A stretch of DNA of 64,000 bases from Rhynochetos jubatus (lineage: Eukaryota > Chordata > Aves > Eurypygiformes > Rhynochetidae), in contig CM050655.1 of the NCBI GenBank assembly GCA_027574665.1, positions 6,758,001-6,822,000 of the forward strand, written 5' to 3'. A model generated the notes under the pieces. The model did not search any database. It saw only the letters and a program-made list of their open reading frames with translations, and had not been told where the DNA came from. Numbering within the stretch: the first letter of the stretch is position 1; each line of letters starts with the position of its first letter. A program made the position numbers and the translations under genes. Below, piece by piece: positions 38,005 to 50,664 of the stretch.

Positions 38005-41000
38005 GATAGTTTATACAGTGATCCCAGGAGATTCAAATGAGGTTGAAGTTTCTGGAATTTTGGGTTGGAGAGTATTTTTTTCCAGCAGTTAGTAAAGAAA
38101 TCTGCTTAAACCCTGTTAAATATAAAATTCCATGAAACAGACTAGCTACCAGCCACCTTGCTAACCGAGCAAAGGTTGTAATTCACTGAGTTCAGAAATG
38201 GCATAAATTGCTAGAGCACAGCTTAAATGGTTTATGAACAGCAGCAGAGTTCAGAGTGAATTATAGGTATCTATTATAAAAGAACTCGGGATATAGCAGA
38301 ACTAACAGCAGCCTAACACTCCTCTTAAGACTTCTCTCTGTAACACAATGCTAGAAGCTGGGGATGTGGAGGTGAATAACCCTTCAGAAGAGTTCACTGT
38401 TGGCCTGGTCCTGTTCCCATGAACTTAAATAGCATTAGTATAGAGCTGAGGTCAAGTGCTTTCAAAAATCCAGCTGTAAGGGGTACTTTTGAAAAGGTGC
38501 CAAAAGGGCAGCTTCTGCTTTGACATGTATCTTGGAGACAAAACACTCTGCTTTATACCTCATGATGGCCCTCCACTGGTACAGAGCAGAATCTAGAGAA
38601 TTGTTTCCAACACAGTAGCAGTCCACTTATACTTGGATAATTCCTCTTCAGAGATTTTCTTTTCCAAAGCATGTTATATAAACACATACAGCCAGTATGC
38701 ATTTCTCAAGCTGAAATACTGAGAGCTGAGGTAAATCCCCAGGCAAAATGCCATTACAAGTTATTATGTTGTAGGTGCTTTATTTCTTGAGAGCTGTGCT
38801 TGACTGAAACAAAGTAGAAAGCAATCATGGATCCATATATTACAGTACAGTCTGAATGCCTCTTTGGGTCACATGAGAACTTAAAGTAACCTTAGGCTGC
38901 TTTGACCTACATTTTGATTCAAGGGACTCCAGGCAGTAAGGAAGCAGGAAATTTGGAGGAAAGACAGCACACTCAACGTAGTCCTTCCTTCAGCACTCAA
39001 CTACTGTGCAGGCTCTCACGCTTTCCACACAGTCAGGACTTATGCAATAAAAACTTCCCAGTTGAAGTCTTGACTGTGCCAAGCAAGCTTGCACCTGTGA
39101 TGGTATTGCTTCCTTGTGCCTAGAAGGATTTACTCTGTAGCTAACCAGTTCACCACTCACCTTCCTTTTTTTAAAAGGATGTTTCAAATTAGAACAAAAT
39201 ATCCATTTTCATGTTTGCACATTTATTCTGTCATAATTAGCTCTACTTTTGTCTTTTACTGGAATGAATAAAGTTATGGCAAAATGAACAAAACTCAGCC
39301 AGACAGATCCCATCATGCTTTTGTCCATTTGAAGCCCACAGTGACCAAGGATTCAGAGCGAGACCCTCAAGGTGCAAGGGCAAAGGACTGGTATCTAAGC
39401 GTAAGCTCCTCCACTCTCAGAAGTGGAAATAAAATTACCCACAGACTTTGATATTTGGCTAAAAGATTTTTTTGCACATAATGTTTGGATGAGGTCCTTA
39501 GGACTTAGCCTAAAATTCTTTGGAGATAGGATATTTTATAACCCCATTATTACACTTTCCATCAAGATTCTTAACTGACCTTGTCCATTATTGCTCTGAT
39601 GTCTGCCCACCCCGATCTCACTGCTATAGTATTGTGAAGAACATGCTGCTTTCCCGAACAAATGATTACTTACTCAATTTTATCGTTTTGCTATTGTCCG
39701 CCTACTGTTCGTTAGCTATCTCAGAATTTTTATTTGCCAGCGTTAGTGCTACATACCTCCACGAATACACATTAGGCAGCACGTGCACTGCAGCATGTTG
39801 ACATATGTTTTCCTGTGCATTTGCTCTCAGTTCCTTTCACGTGAATAGCACTGGTTACCACATGCCAATATATCAAATAATAAACGATTTGTCAGGGTTA
39901 AGAAAAAATGGTTTGGTAAGGTACTGCACAAGAAACACAGTATGACCATATTTACTTCTGCATTTACTTACTTATTCTAAAATTGTGTCTATAATACTTG
40001 AACTGCACACTGCAGCATATGCTCCCATTCTCTAGTAGTAAGATATACAGCATGCCTATAAAGAAAGTTCTATTAAATAATCAGCATGCATTGGAATCAA
40101 ATGAAAAATACAGAGTTCTACTTCCATTTACCAACTTCTAACATTTGGAAATTTCAGCACAGCAACCAAACCCAATTTCTCTCTCTTGTTACAAAGATTT
40201 GTATATGTATTATTTTCTGGAAGTCTGCATTTTTACCATTAAATTCCCAGCGTAAACTGGGTAACTGGTATAATGTCCATACAACACAATTGTATCCTCT
40301 GCTGTGGGGCTCCAAATCATTATCTTCTCTTGATCAGAGCAACCCAGCAGAAAAGGTTGTTGTCAAATGCACACAATCAGATCACAGCTTAGATGCTGAT
40401 GGATTGATATCCATCACATATAATGCCTCCTTAATTTTTACTACCTTCATAAAACATTGCAGACTCCTGTTTCATTTTAGGAGCATTATCCAAAATGATT
40501 TATACCTCATCCTCCTGCCTGGAAGGAAAAAGACATGTTTATGATTTCGTTCATTAGCGAAGGTAGAAATTGCATCCAGTTTTCACCACTAATAAAACTG
40601 TTTTCCCTGACTTCCAGGTCAGTTCCTGTACAGTAGTATTTGCTTCTGAATTCAAGTTGTCTCCAAAAAATTGTTTTCTACAATTCTGTCAATTCCAGGC
40701 TTACCTGGAGAGGTTACCAAAGGAGTGGTCACAAGCAGCTAAGTATTGTGCGTACTATTTGCTCTGAAAGAACTTTTGGCAGCGCTACATAGGCCTCTCT
40801 ACACTGGCAATCAACAACACAAATAAAGTCCTTGCAGCTATGCCAAGGCTGAGAGACACTACATGCATAGCCTGTTTCTGAGGTAACCCGAGCATGCACA
40901 CTCACTTGTATGTGTGTGTAAAATGCACGTATTTTTTCCCTATTAGAGCTCCCTGTTTGCCATGATGATCCTTGATTCTAAATGCTTTCACAGATTCAGC

Positions 41001-41307
41001 TGCTTTACAGTAATCACCAATGAGAAATTCCTACAGATCCATTAGGCACTGGGATGCTGAATGACAGAAAACAGAAATTTATGACACACTACACCTTTCC
41101 CTCTATACAGATCAGGGTCAGCTCTCCACAGCTGAGCAATAGCTTCTTGGGTTGCCAGCCAAATGACCACAGTGACCTAGAATTCCCAGGCTTCTTTTGA
41201 GACTTCCAGAACTCCGCTTTGTCTTCTACCAACACTGAGGATGTGAGTCAGCAAAGGCACTCCTCAAACCAGAAAACTACTCTTATATAAGCAACAACAA
41301 AACTTAC

Positions 41308-41403
41308 CTTAATTTCCCTTCGTTCTGCTAAAAGGATAGAATCTGCTTTGCAAAGTTTCAGCTCCTCCAGTTTATTAGGATATTGATAGACATACAAGTT
41401 GGA
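41308..41403 (-). other. Candidate minus-strand coding segment ending at a strong donor (weak)
   Basis: On the minus strand, 32 open codons end at ATTAAG followed by GTAAGTT, a full-consensus donor, in phase 0. The residues are mixed and soluble, e.g. KLEELKLCKADSILLAERRE, and look more protein-like than most chance frames here. The acceptor side is poor: the only in-phase AG choices lie in CTGGAGGAG with a weak pyrimidine tract. I do not recognise the protein. The phase would join to the 46949 candidate, which also ends in phase 0. Confidence 0.2.
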
Positions 41404-44400
41404 TCATTACAGCTGTTCATAAAAAGACATGAACAGGAAGAAAGGGAAACACTGAGTAATTTTCTCCCTCTCCACACGTACAAAATGTACAGCCTGTGCT
41501 CAGACAGCGCTCATAAGGACCCTGCTGACCTTTGGGAGCTTTCATGAATTCTGTAAAATCTCTCTGTATTTGGGTACTATCACATGACTTTACCCATAAG
41601 CCACAAAAGTAACCTCTGTTAAAAAAAAATAAATCCCAGGACTCAATTGTGTTATCAGAGGTCTCAAATTTACCATTAGTAAGCCAGCTATTGCAATGAG
41701 TCAGTATTCCACCCCACAAGGAAGACAGAAATTCTCACACATTAAGCACTCCTGCTATTTCTGCAAAACTGATTTTGAGCCAGCTCAGCAATCTATACCC
41801 CTTGGATCAGAAAGGATATTCTCCATTATTATTCCATCACCATACGTTACAACAAATTAGGAGCTTGTTGAATTGGACTGTGGCCATGACATGTTCTGCT
41901 CTTAAGACAAGGCATGCCCCTTCAAGCCTTCTAAAAAGGATGCAGGTAACAGAGCTGGTTATGCTGCTAAACTATCTCACATGCACTGTAGAAATTTTCA
42001 GCTGATCACTTAATTTCCACTTTGTCTTGAACAGAAGAAAAAACATCCTGGTCATAACACTCAGAAGCTCAAACAGCAGACTAACAGATCAGATTTCATT
42101 TCAACATTCAAATAACCTTATCTGTGGTTAACATAAATCAGGCTGTCTACTTGCTAGTGACTGACAAAGAACACAGCTTCTGCTTTTCCTATTAAAAAAA
42201 CCCAACCACCTCCAACAAGAAGTATGCAAGAACGAACATTACAGAAAGTATTAAGATTCTCTACAATCCTCTGGAACAAACCTGAGTGGCAAAAATGAAG
42301 ACAAGCCTGTTGGCAAATGATTTTGGGATACACTGAAAAAACAAACATATTTACAAGTTTTTATTCAGATCCTCATAGCCAGGAAACTGGTGCTTCAATG
42401 GTAGTATCTCTGATCAACTGCCCTGACCTTTTGGGTTGCAGGCCATCGTCTGACATGAAAGGTCAGAAGGTTATCTTTCTATTCACTACTGAAATAGTCT
42501 TTTTTGCATGTAACTAGCACGTGTTAGGAATACCACTGCAAAGCACAGAAGCCAGGGCTCTCATGGTACTAAGGGATGCTATATAAACACAAAGGAGAAA
42601 AGCAAAGAAGTATCTTCCTCACTTCGAGGCCCCTGAAGACTTCATGCCCTGATCAAGTTTTAACCCGTAACAGTGACTGTAGCATAGCTAAAGCAACAGG
42701 CCCTTCTGCAGGAGACATACCACATACACAAGAGCTTTTCTGTGGTATAGCTAGCGGAAGGTCATAAATCCCCAGCTACCAGAAGCTAAGCCAGCAAAGG
42801 CGCTAGTCATCACACTGCATTTAAACGAGGAGTCTGCTGATGGCACGCAGTTTGTTCACATTTCCTCAGTGATGTTACTATGGGAACTTTCGTAGCGGGA
42901 GTTTCTTGTATCTGATCTAAGTTTCAGAAAGACAGAAGTAGGAACAAAGGAAAGAAACAGAGGAGAATGACAGGAAACCCTATCAGCACATGGTGTCCCA
43001 TTTACTGCCCTACAGGAGAATCCCAATGGAGATGAGGCAGTTACAGGCGGTAACCAGACAAAATTAGCATCACTGATTTATGATCCACTTCATGACTTCA
43101 TGTATTCAACTACTAAAAGTTGAACATTTTTAACATTAAAAAAAAAAACCAACCAGGGTATTTACCCAAGTACAGTGATAAAAGACAAACTTCTGCTTGT
43201 CAAAGCATTCACAGATACTTCTGAAATGCAACTTAAATATACATCTTGGTACTGTTCTAAATTCACCGAGTCATAAACCAAACAGCAAAAAAAGCATACA
43301 CTTGGCACAACAGCTCACTGCCCTCACAGCTCACTCCCAATAAACACAGACTGCTGGCTTGCTACCAGAGAGAACAAATAGCAGAGCAATAGCAACAGTG
43401 ACCCAGATCTGCTTACCCCACAGGCAGAGCCAGAACACTGAATGGAGAGATTTGTGCAACGCTTACTATGCATCCTGGCTGCTCCTGCTTCCACGGACAC
43501 CACAAAGCCTGTGTAGGCTGCAGCACAGGTCCCCAGGTTTCACACAAATGTTGCAGTACAATGGTAGCTAGGAAGAACGCCTCAGTTAAGGAGTCTTCCT
43601 GGCCTCAAGCATAGCAGTATTACTGCAATCACCATTTGTCTCAGGAAATGAAATGGCACTGGGAGGAACCTAGTAAGCCACAGAATATACTTAGTGTATG
43701 AGAAGTTGTAGTCAATTTCTGGTTTATTTTCCCATTATTAAAGCTGGCAAAGAACACTGCTCAGCCTCTCTTCCTCTCTGGTGTATTTCTGTTTCAATAT
43801 ACATATCAACAGTAATTTCCCCTGCAGAGTTACTGTCATACCTAATGAGCAAACACATGCTATATGACATGTCTTTTTATGGCCTTGATTTTTACATTAT
43901 CCTTAATTAATTCAAATCACTAATAATATATTTTTTAAATGGTCACAATTAAAAAGTCATGTGCCATAAGACTGCACAAATTTAATACAATGCACAAACC
44001 CACATACCATGTATCTGTTCCTGTTCTCTGTCACAGAAGAGCTGTCCAAGTTTTCCTTTCAAATTTTCATTTAGAAAATCCCTCAAAAACTAAGTAATGA
44101 AGCTTTACAAGATATAATTACAGTATTAGAAAGAATGCAAGTAAGGCCTAGCTATTTAACTCTAAGCAGAGTATTTGATTTATGGTGATAAGCTGGCTTG
44201 TGCAGACATCTCCGAGACATGTATGTTTGAAACCACTCAAACACATTGACAGTACTTGGTAATAACAATCCCATACAAGAGCCCACAGTATTTTTAAGCT
44301 CAGGAGGTTAATGAGAGTCTCAAATTAATTTCAGCTATTTCTTTCCTTCCCATAATTTCAGTTTCATACTAAATCTTGACTGAAGTGCTCCCTGTTTCTG

Positions 44401-44825
44401 TAAGCCGTCATTATTTTTTAAGGAAGCACCAAAGAGCATAGTGCCTTTTTAAAACAAGGAATACATAGACCAATCTGGGATCCACTGGTCACGTCTATAT
44501 TTGCAAATAATGTGGCGGATCAGGAGCAAACTTAAAACTCACAAAATGAAACAGTTGTGCACAGAACTTCACATCCATGTTACATCCATTAGACAGCGTT
44601 ATTATTTCAGATTTAGCCCCTCTCTTGTCCCATGGTCTAAATGTTTGTTTGAGGTTGAAGCATATTCTGCGTACTTTTGGAATGTGTCCTTAAGCTCAGA
44701 CTAATTCAAAAGGAACTCAGTTTGTGTCTCAACTATCACTTCATGATATGAACCAAAGTTCAGTAAACGGTGATCATCAAATTTGCTTCCAAAGCACACT
44801 CCCGATTCAAAGTAAAGCACCAAGG

Positions 44826-44870
44826 GAGATGTGACCATTGAAGTCAATGGGAGCTTTGTAATTTCTTCCA
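44826..44870. repeat. Possible fossil amniote repeat with CCATTGA..TCAATGG palindrome
   Basis: The string CCATTGAAGTCAATGG at 44835-44850 is a perfect inverted repeat (7-bp arms, 2-bp spacer), followed by GAGCTTTG. The motif CCATTGA(C/A)(T/G)TCAATGG followed by GAG...TTTG recurs, as I recall, very widely in turtle, crocodile and bird genomes as remains of an ancient mobile element. Family assignment is not possible by eye. Confidence 0.4.
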
Positions 44871-44891
44871 CTGAGATAAAAACTTACTTGA

Positions 44892-44923
44892 CCCCTCCCC
44901 CCCTCTTTTTTTTTTTTTTTTTT
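44892..44923. repeat. Pyrimidine tract ending in 18 T
   Basis: The tract is CCCCTCCCCCCCTC followed by 18 consecutive T. It is low-complexity sequence. On the minus strand it reads A18 then G-rich sequence. Confidence 0.9.
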
Positions 44924-45869
44924 GCCTCTCTGATATTTCAGTTTGGGTTTAGAAAGACACAAAGAGTAAAAAAGAACTGATAAATACAGTGGAAGAATAG
45001 TGTGTTAAACGAAGGGAAATTTTGCGGGTGTGGTTGCTTCTTTAATTGACTCTGGCTTTTCTCATTCTCACAAGCACACACGTAGAACCAAAGCAATGGG
45101 ATGAAGATGGTGATATTTCCATGCCTGTGCTCAACAGTTCACTTTAGGGACATACTGCTCTGCCCAAGCTGATTACTCCTGAAGGCAACTGGGTTCTCTG
45201 GAGGCTGAACAGTCTGCTAGTCGTGCTGCAGAGCTCTAAAGAACGTGTCTATGATGGCACAGGTAACATACATAAATCTGTCTGCTCTTTAGGATCATTT
45301 TGTCCCAGTACTTTCCTCAAAAATGCCTCCCCTCACTCTTGCTGATACAGAGGAGAATAAATGTGAGAACAGGTAAGGTACTAGCATACTACTGTGCCTT
45401 GAATGAAGATGAAAATCTAGTTATTGTAGAAGGGGCTGTTTAAAAACCTCATACCCAGAAATGAGAAAACTTCTTATTTTGTATTATTCTTCTCCATAAC
45501 CTCCTGCAGAAGAATCTCCTTTATAATTATATATTTTTCATTTTCTTTCAAACTGTTAAAGCCATTCATCTTGTGATTTGTCATTTACATAGAAATGATT
45601 AGGTGATTATACGTACTTACTGTGCACCGCAAAGATAACACAGGAAATCCAAACACATCTTATAAAGATGGCGTGTATGACATTAAGCAAAGACACTTAA
45701 TATAGCCATAAAGCAAGCGGCAAAGTGCTGAGCAGACTAAACACATAAACCCGATCTTCTGGCATAGTAGTCCCTCACACATCTTTTCTATGAGTTAGAT
45801 ACCAACCCCCAAGTATTCTTTACTGAAGTCACAGGAACTGCTACTGTCCCGAAGGTGGGATCGTTCACC

Positions 45870-45886
45870 TGGCGTGCAATACGCCA
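45870..45886. other. Small inverted repeat in a minor CpG cluster
   Basis: TGGCGT and ACGCCA flank a 5-base spacer, a 6-bp dyad. It lies in about 150 bp (45845-45990) with some eight CG dinucleotides, including TTGCGCA at about 45925, against an otherwise CpG-poor background. It may be a small regulatory patch or a remnant of CpG-rich DNA. Confidence 0.3.
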
Positions 45887-46948
45887 ACATACACACAGAG
45901 AGGGGTGTCTTATTAACGCACATTTGCGCAGAGAGGGAAGGGGGCTAGGTGGTATTCCACAAAGCTAGCACAGCTCGAGGCATAAGTTACGGTGTATTTA
46001 TCCTGCAAACCTCAAGATCTGCCTTTTTCTACATGAACTGGTTAGTAACTCATCATAACAAATCTCATCGGTTAACTGTATTCTCCACTTCTGTTTAAAG
46101 GCACAGTCCTTTGAACTCAAGGTGCATGCTCAGTGAGGGGTGGCCTTAACTGGGGAGGGGGTGTTTATTCAGTCAGTGGTCTCAATCTCCCTCTGCCACC
46201 TCTACCTTTACTCTAGTTACTGTTGACTTCCTGCTTCTTCAAAGGCACAGTTGACAATATTTTATCAGTCCTTAATTACTCTTCAAAGGTATGGTTGTTA
46301 ACAAGGCAGGCAAGGTAGTAATCAGTTCCCTGTTTTGCAAAAAATTTGGCTCCTTGTTCTTACTTAGTGGAAAGTTCCATTTTCTATTGTACAACACTGC
46401 TACCACTCACTCTACAGTGAAGGATAAATCCAGCACACCTATCCCGTCAGAGAGTATACTCAGCACAGACTGCATTCCCAGCCAAGAGCAGGTCTGGGGG
46501 GGAAATTAAAGGGAACTGCCCTCTTTTTTGCCTCAGTCTTTAATAAAAATGTCATGACTTTATGATGTTTTTCTGTCAATCCTATGACATTGCACCTGCA
46601 GCCTTGGAAATTAGCAAGATATTGTTTTGAATAAATAACAGATTTGGTTTTCAAGAAAGAGGAACCTTGAACAGTTGCTTAAAGACCATGCCTAACAGCT
46701 TTCCAGAAGATGAAATATTCCAGGGAAACAGAGACTGAGGGAAGTATGCATCAAATGCTTCCTATTTGCAGGGTAAGTAAACAAGTCAAAACCCCCAGTT
46801 TAGCAGGTTCTCCTCAGCTGTCCTCCAAGGTGCTGAGATCTGAGTCAGACTAACTGCCTACTTAGTTCAGTAAACTCCCCATACAACCGTCCAAATAGAA
46901 ACCTTTGACAACGTTTCCTTGTCCAACTGCCTTCTCTGAATCACTTAC

Positions 46949-47059
46949 CGGTATAAAGTTCTCGGTGCACTCTGTATTTACATCACTCAGAAGGGGTAAG
47001 GCATCCAGCACAACAGAATCCTCAGCATGAGAGCTGCTAGACCTGCCACTGATGTCACC
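46949..47059 (-). other. Candidate minus-strand coding segment ending at a strong donor (weak)
   Basis: On the minus strand, 37 codons are open and end at ATACCG followed by GTAAGTGA, a strong donor, in phase 0. The product is Ser-rich then acidic/hydrophobic (GRSSSSHAEDSVVLDALPLL), looking like disordered regulatory protein sequence. Possible acceptors (CAG at several points, all leaving phase 2) lack a good pyrimidine tract. It lies 3.3 kb downstream, in minus-strand terms, of the CpG island, where exon 2 of an island-driven gene might sit. No family is recognised. Confidence 0.22.
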
Positions 47060-47248
47060 TGATCACCTGTCTTCCCAACCGGACAGGGTGGACCTGAAAG
47101 CAGAGGAGGGGGGGGAAGTGGTCTTTAAAATCATAGTCCAAAGACCAGAGGAGTCATATGCACTGCACGGTGTCTCTCTGCAATCTCAGACACAGGAATC
47201 CTTGGAGCCTCAGCTCGACAGCTCTCCCTTCCCCTTCTGTATGAGTGG

Positions 47249-47263
47249 AAAAAAAAAAAAAAA
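47249..47263. repeat. Poly-A run of 15
   Basis: Fifteen consecutive adenines after GAGTGG. It is a simple homopolymer with no retrocopy recognised beside it. Confidence 0.9.
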
Positions 47264-50200
47264 GAACCTTTAATTCCGCACTCCCCTCTCTGTAACCAAG
47301 GGCTGTTGTTTCCTTCCATTTGCCCATGCTGTTCCTGCCCACCTCTAGGTATTTTCTCTTTTGGAAGCTTCCCTCACCTGTATCACAAAACTACTCCACC
47401 TGCTGCCCACACTGCCTCTCAAAGCAGGTGTTTCTAACTCGTTCTAACCACTTCTAGCTGTGGTTTCTAACTCACAGCTGGAGGAGATAATCAGGTTCCA
47501 CATTAAGCCTCTTCAGCTGCTGCTGAGGGGAAGCATGCAACCATCACATTTGTCCTGTAAGAATTATTGGTGGATCCCATGCAAAGTACATGGTATGTTT
47601 TGAAGATCATCATTTCTCCAAGATGGTTTCAGCCTTATTAAGAAACCTGTCTTTGTAAAACACTAAGTTCTTCATCAAGTGCTTTCCAGTAGTGGACCAC
47701 CATCTATAGGAAAAGGTATCACAGATGCTTAAATACGTTCCAATATCCAAGTAACTTATTTCCTCTGACTTTATTTTTAAAGGACTCAAAATGGCTATCT
47801 CCTGGACAACTTCATACTAAATTCCTAACTTCAGTGACTATGAACTCATGAAGAAGCTAGAATACGTAAAACCAGTATCACTAAAAGGGCAATTGTTACA
47901 TATAGTCAGTGAACTTGTAACCATTCCTGAATTTAATTATTTCTCTCAGTGTAATACAAAATTATTCCACGTCATATCAAACCAATTCTATCAAATCATT
48001 CCGAGCATCGATAACTTTTTTTTTAAATTCAGCCACAGAAGTCAGCTGACTTCTATTTCAGATGGGGGAAAAAATGAAAGCTTGAATGCCTTAGATAAGA
48101 GAAAGAAGAAAGGAAAACAGAAGTAATTAAAACTTCTATCATTAATAAAATTATTTCCTTTATTCTAAAATTAAAGTTTTGTGGAAAAGAAATAGTTTAA
48201 AGGCCATAATAATGATACCTATATTAATCTATTAGGGTGGAATTACCTACTCGAGGAATCGAAGTTCAGAGTATATTTAGAAACCAATCTCTAATGTATT
48301 ATTCCTTTTGTACTTGTCAAATAGGTTACATTGTTGTTAGTCTAAATCACCCTGGATTCTGCAGATGTAGCAGCAACGTTATGCTTTTCTGCATATAATA
48401 TACCACAACGGAGAGCCTATCGCTATGTTTGCTAAGTAGCAAGCATGCAGTAAGTGTCAGTAAAGGAAAGAAACCTAATTAGTAGCATACTGCTTCCTTA
48501 AAACCTACTGATATTTCAATAGTATAGACATCCTGTAGTTAATCAGAAATTCTAAGTATGGATTTTTTTCCCCCCTCAACTCCTACCTCCTATTTCAAAG
48601 GTTGAAGGCATTTATATAGATTTTAAGAATGACTCCACGTATTGAGACAGTGATGAACCCCCACACAGGAAAATAAGGCGTGAGAGAATTATTTTTATAG
48701 TACTACACTAAAAAAAATACAGGAAGTATAGCAGAGAACACAACCAGACTAACCAGTATTACTTCTGAAGTATTCCAATAGCAGTTCCATTAAGTAAACC
48801 TTGAACAGGACTGCTAAAGCAGTAAAACACTGTTAGCACCACAACTATTGATGCAATAAGCTGTTTTTATCTCTCAGTCTTGTTTTTCTGTTTTGACATA
48901 TATTCTTATCACCATAAAAACACACTCAGTGATAACGACACATAACCCAAACTATAGCAATCACTACCTATCATTTTAATTATCCCAAGATGATTGTCTA
49001 TTGCTTGGAAGAAATGTCGTTTGGGAAAACCCACGCGCTTTGAAAAACACTGGAAAAGTCTTTTCCTTACATATACCCTTAATTTATGATACTGGGCAAC
49101 AGTGGAAAAGCATCACCTGATCAGGACTAGTGAGAGAACAGTGATGAAAGGAACAATTTTTCTGCCCTCAGTCACCAACAGCAAGAATCGTGGACCTGGT
49201 GTGAAAACGGGCAGACAAGCACATCAAGTCTATTAAGACATACAAAAGGAACCGGACTATGCAGCCCTTTTACTCTCTAATTCAAACACATCTCAAAACC
49301 ACACACAAACATTTCAGCATAACAGTTGAAAAATGAATGTTTCCCCAAAACAGGCTTTCTCCTCCTATTTACAATTCGAAATACCCTAACACAATGACTG
49401 TGTCACCTAACAGCTCGGATAAGCACTCCGGGCCTATTTGGTCCGTAACACCAGCCTACACTCGCTGAAACGGGGAAGCCTTTCCAGGAGTTCGTCCATG
49501 GTACATTCAGCTGGTAACAACCGAGCTTTTAAGTGAGGGCGACCAAGAGAAACACATTAATTGCTTAAACAGTAGACAACAATGGAAACGGTGCCATCCC
49601 AATTAAACCACAAAGGCCCATTTCCGTTCAGGAGTAGGATGTGACACAACCCATGTATTTGTCAATGAATTTTTCTTAATTTAGAATATACAGTACCTTA
49701 TCTTTTTACACCTAAATTATCAGGAATTTGTCGGAGTTCTGTTAGTTGCAAAACTACGTACCTGTAGCACTACCATGCAATACCAAAGGATGAGAAACAA
49801 TTTTATGCCAGAAAAAGGTGTAACAATCACTGAAAATGTTATCAACATTTTAAAGGCTTTATTCCTGGTCATTCATAGCGTCCTGTAGAAATGTGAGCTT
49901 AGCTATTTTTCTACATATTGATTCAAACCTTTTCCATTTACTTCTGTTGCCTCCAAATACTTAAAACATAATTCCCCCACCCCACCCTGAAGCCACCAGT
50001 TGAGGAGGGGCCTGCTCCCTCCAGCAACCGCCCCCCAGGCACCCCCCTGCCCCCCTCACACGCTCTTGGCGCACTGGGCTGCACCTGGCGGTATCAGCCC
50101 GGAGGTGGGAACGGCAAGTGTGGAGAACAGACCCAAACACGGCGTTACCCCTGCGTGGTGCCTCAGGGATTTGCTGAAGGGCGAGAACAGGAAGGGGGGA

Positions 50201-50312
50201 GCTCTCCCTCCTTTAAAAGGAGGCTTCTTCCTGCCTTCGCTGTCCCCCAGGAACACGCGGATCCACATTCTGTCCGCTTAAAACACAAGGACGGTAACGA
50301 AAGGGCCCCTCC

Positions 50313-50338
50313 TCCTCACCTGTCCCGCCAGGAGCTCA
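50313..50338 (-). promoter_or_regulatory. Candidate first-exon splice donors, minus strand
   Basis: Read on the minus strand, GGGACAG is followed by GTGAGG (exon end 50320, intron from 50319), close to the consensus. A second donor, GCCCG then GTGAGC, lies about 18 bases upstream in transcript terms. Either could end a first exon lying in 50320-50900. No ATG-initiated reading frame leads convincingly into them, so the exon may be 5' untranslated. Confidence 0.4.
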
Positions 50339-50471
50339 CCGGGCGCTCCGGGGAGCCCACCGGGGAGCCCACGTCCCCGCCGCTCCCTGTGGCGAGGTCC
50401 CGGCGGCAGCGCCCTCAGCGCCCGCCCCAGCCACCTGCCGCTGCCCCGGGGAAGTGGGGGGGTGGGTGGGG

Positions 50472-50485
50472 GCGCGAGCTCGCGC
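50472..50485. promoter_or_regulatory. 14-bp GC palindrome
   Basis: GCGCGAGCTCGCGC is a perfect palindrome in the core of the CpG island. It contains CTCGCG, which overlaps part of the TCTCGCGAGA promoter motif but does not complete it. It may be a factor site or chance in GC-rich sequence. Confidence 0.35.
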
Positions 50486-50551
50486 GTGCCGCCGGCGCTG
50501 CGGCGGAGGCGGGAAAGGTGGGCCAGGCGCGGGACAGCCCGCCACAGCGAG

Positions 50552-50558
50552 CCGGAAG
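50552..50558 (+). promoter_or_regulatory. ETS-type motif CCGGAAG
   Basis: This is a canonical ETS-family core (GABP/ELK type) inside the CpG island. A second identical copy lies about 106 bp downstream at 50658-50664, in the same orientation. Paired ETS sites are typical of CpG-island promoters; occupancy is inferred. Confidence 0.4.
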
Positions 50559-50657
50559 CCGACGTCTCTGCAGGCTTCACCCCTTCTGCCGGTGCCGCGG
50601 GAAGCGGGCTTATTCAAACCCACGGCCCGCTTCGGCAGGGGGACCCCGCCCGGGCAA

Positions 50658-50664
50658 CCGGAAG
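50658..50664 (+). promoter_or_regulatory. Second ETS-type motif CCGGAAG
   Basis: This has the same core as at 50552 and the same orientation, in the context CAACCGGAAGGCG. See the first copy for the argument. Confidence 0.4.

Larger units (their letters stand above)
33491..44825. other. Non-coding stretch, no gene recognised
   Basis: About 11 kb, mostly AT-rich. It contains an A-rich tract (33650-33672), a T/G-rich block (36683-36780), short AG and GAGT runs (37508-37563) and an A15 run (37990-38004). The longest open frame in the AT-rich part of the window, 40086-40544 (+, 152 codons, ATG start), shows no domain and lies near the upper end of chance. A minus-strand candidate coding segment at 41308-41403 is listed separately. 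Confidence 0.5.
44924..49999. other. Mostly non-coding; flank of the CpG island
   Basis: This is AT-rich sequence that becomes somewhat richer in CG dinucleotides from about 45.85 to 46.0 kb and again after 49.4 kb. It holds a 15-A run (47249-47263) and a candidate minus-strand coding segment (46949-47059). Another minus-strand donor (ATACAG then GTGAGG) at about 47378 follows a short open segment. No gene can be named. Confidence 0.5.

Noticed and set aside
40086-40544. 152-codon ATG-initiated open frame on the + strand, the longest outside the GC-rich block
   Set aside because: One frame of about this length is expected by chance in 64 kb at this composition. It shows no domain, has mixed hydrophobic stretches and no supporting splice or promoter signals.
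40700-40790. Minus-strand donor CCAG/GTAAGC with a short open segment
   Set aside because: Frames from the plausible acceptor (TTCTTTCAG) all hit stops; the remaining open segment is only about 17 codons.
43381-43500. Minus-strand open segment with two donor-like sites (CATA/GTAAGC and GGGG/GTAAGC)
   Set aside because: Neither donor matches the consensus well, and no good acceptor or recognisable peptide was found.
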